The notes below the pieces were generated by a model, which worked only from the letters and a program-made list of their open reading frames with translations, made no database searches and was not told the origin of the DNA. Shown here in pieces: positions 5,511 through 6,287 of a DNA stretch of 6,287 nucleotides. The translations under genes and the position numbers were made by a program. The stretch's first letter is position 1. Every line of letters begins with the position of its first letter. Origin of the DNA: Planctomycetes bacterium RBG_16_43_13 (GTDB lineage: Bacteria; Planctomycetota; MHYJ01); NCBI GenBank assembly GCA_001828445.1, contig MHYJ01000021.1:7984-14270 (forward strand), given 5' to 3'.

Positions 5511-6287
5511 TCAGTCCCCTTTGGAAGGATGACCGGCCTGACCGAGAAGCTCTTCGGGGGTGCTTGTCAGCAGTCGTTTCCTCGCTTCCTTGGGGCAGTA
5601 TTCAAGCTCTTTATGAAAATCCCGCACCAAACTGCTCTCATCGCTATAGTCGAGTTGCTCGGCAATATCGGTGTTGTCAAAATCCGTGCGCTGCATCAGC
5701 CGCAGAGCCTGGTAAACCCATAAGTGACGCACCAGCTCGCAGGGAGTACGGTCAAAAGCTCGCTTACAGAGCTTATAGAGCCAGACCCGGTCAACTCGCA
5801 ACCGCTGCGCCAATTCGCGAACCTGCGGCCGGTACGGAAAAGCATGAATAATTTCATCGATGAGTTTGCCCACGTAAAGCGAAGTTTCAAAGCTGCCGGG
5901 CCAGAGTTTTTGGATATGTTCTTTTATACCGCCCCGGCGTATGAGGTCATAAATCTGATCGGCTATTTTATCGGCGTCCCGGGTACAGAGGAAGAAACGA
6001 CTGAAGCCTTGCTGCGCCGCCTGGCGCACAAAGTCCGCGCCGAGAGCTTTAGAACAAACGATCAACGGCACCAGGCCGGTCATGGCCTCCAATCGCAGCA
6101 CATCCGCTACGTCTTTTTCAGTGGCGGAGCAGAGACAGACCAGCGCGGCATCGGCAGGATGGCTGCTTATTTTTTCCCAGAAGTCTTCTTCCGAGTCTGC
6201 TAGCAAAATGTCAAAATAGGCAATAATGTTCTTATAGCGAGGACAGTCGGGCAGCTCACGGGAATAGACGATGACTTTTGGCCTGGC
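5511..6287 (-). CDS. AraC-type transcriptional regulator with degenerate receiver-like N-terminal domain (5' end beyond window)
   Basis: There are 258 visible residues in an open frame up to the right edge. The first visible residues, ARPKVIVYSRELPD, look like beta-strand 1 of a receiver, so only a few codons are probably missing; an internal TTG at 6206 is not the likely start. Visible residues ~4-120 show alternating strands and helices of a CheY-like fold (AALVCLC, PLIVCSKALGADFVRQAAQQ, FSRFFLCTRDADKIADQIYD). The acidic pair at the end of strand 1, the phospho-acceptor Asp (here in ALVCLC) and the strand-5 Lys (here FLCTR) are all absent, so phosphorylation is unlikely. Residues ~145-240 are an AraC double HTH: VRELAQRLRVDRVWLYKLCK, FDRTPCELVRHLWVYQAL, and DIAEQLDYSDESSLVRDFHK followed by CPKEARK. 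It is encoded just upstream of the secreted-protein genes in the same direction and is a candidate for binding the phased GTTAAC sites. GC is about 58% in a sampled line, higher than in the cluster. Confidence 0.88.
   Translation of the reverse strand, partial: ARPKVIVYSRELPDCPRYKNIIAYFDILLADSEEDFWEKISSHPADAALVCLCSATEKDVADVLRLEAMTGLVPLIVCSKALGADFVRQAAQQGFSRFFLCTRDADKIADQIYDLIRRGGIKEHIQKLWPGSFETSLYVGKLIDEIIHAFPYRPQVRELAQRLRVDRVWLYKLCKRAFDRTPCELVRHLWVYQALRLMQRTDFDNTDIAEQLDYSDESSLVRDFHKELEYCPKEARKRLLTSTPEELLGQAGHPSKGD

Noticed and set aside
5504..6203. Several plus-strand open frames opposite the regulator
   Set aside because: They are antisense shadows of a GC-rich gene that has a clear AraC HTH; none has a ribosome binding site or a recognisable product.

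Overview
All genes recognised in this window lie on the minus strand, so the window reads right to left: an AraC-type regulator, a small secreted protein, then a compact four-gene cluster for exported proteins. Two proteins end in the C-terminal secretion/sorting module NYPNPFNP...YD(I/L)xGRxxxTLVD...SGVYxxQL...KK(M/I)LL(A/L)R, which is common in Calditrichota, KSB1, Zixibacteria, Marinimicrobia and related phyla of the FCB group. Most starts have a good Shine-Dalgarno sequence (GGGAGGA, GAGGGAG), which fits such phyla better than typical Bacteroidota. The lineage call is an inference from tail style; no rRNA or marker gene is present.

Layout, right to left. 6287-5511: regulator with a degenerate receiver-like domain and an AraC HTH; its first few codons lie beyond the window. 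5510-5310: a 201-bp regulatory gap with three GTTAAC palindromes on one helix face inside a 30-bp direct repeat. 5309-4647: a 220-residue secreted protein made of a signal peptide, one Ig-like domain and the sorting tail. 4646-4572: a short gap with a candidate promoter and inverted repeat. 4571-1: a probable operon of (i) a 391-residue putative lipoprotein with a beta-propeller-like body, (ii) a 182-residue secreted beta-rich protein of a family often seen beside matrixin-like proteases, (iii) a large secreted metzincin metalloprotease with beta-helix, helical-repeat and sorting-tail regions, and (iv) a secreted TPR protein that runs off the left edge. Gaps in this cluster are 1, 22 and 15 bp.

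The most notable point is that the large protease gene is split by a single in-frame TAG at 1528-1530. The frame is open on both sides from the ATG at 2823 to the TAG at 364, with no frameshift. The upstream part has the signal peptide, zinc site and most of the beta-helix. The downstream part has the last helix turns, a helical-repeat segment and the sorting tail, but no signal peptide and no ribosome binding site at its first ATG (1332). This is one ancestral gene of about 819 codons with a nonsense codon: a recent mutation, a sequencing error or, less likely, a read-through codon. If translation stops there, the protease could be exported across the inner membrane but would lack its surface-sorting tail.

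The working picture is a cell-surface or secreted proteolysis cassette: protease, small beta-rich partner, lipoprotein propeller and TPR protein. It may be under the upstream AraC-type regulator. The four-gene cluster is clearly more AT-rich (about 38% GC in a sampled line) than the regulator and small secreted protein (about 53-58% in sampled lines), so the cassette may have a different history from its right-hand flank. No RNA genes, CRISPR array, IS element or integrase was seen.
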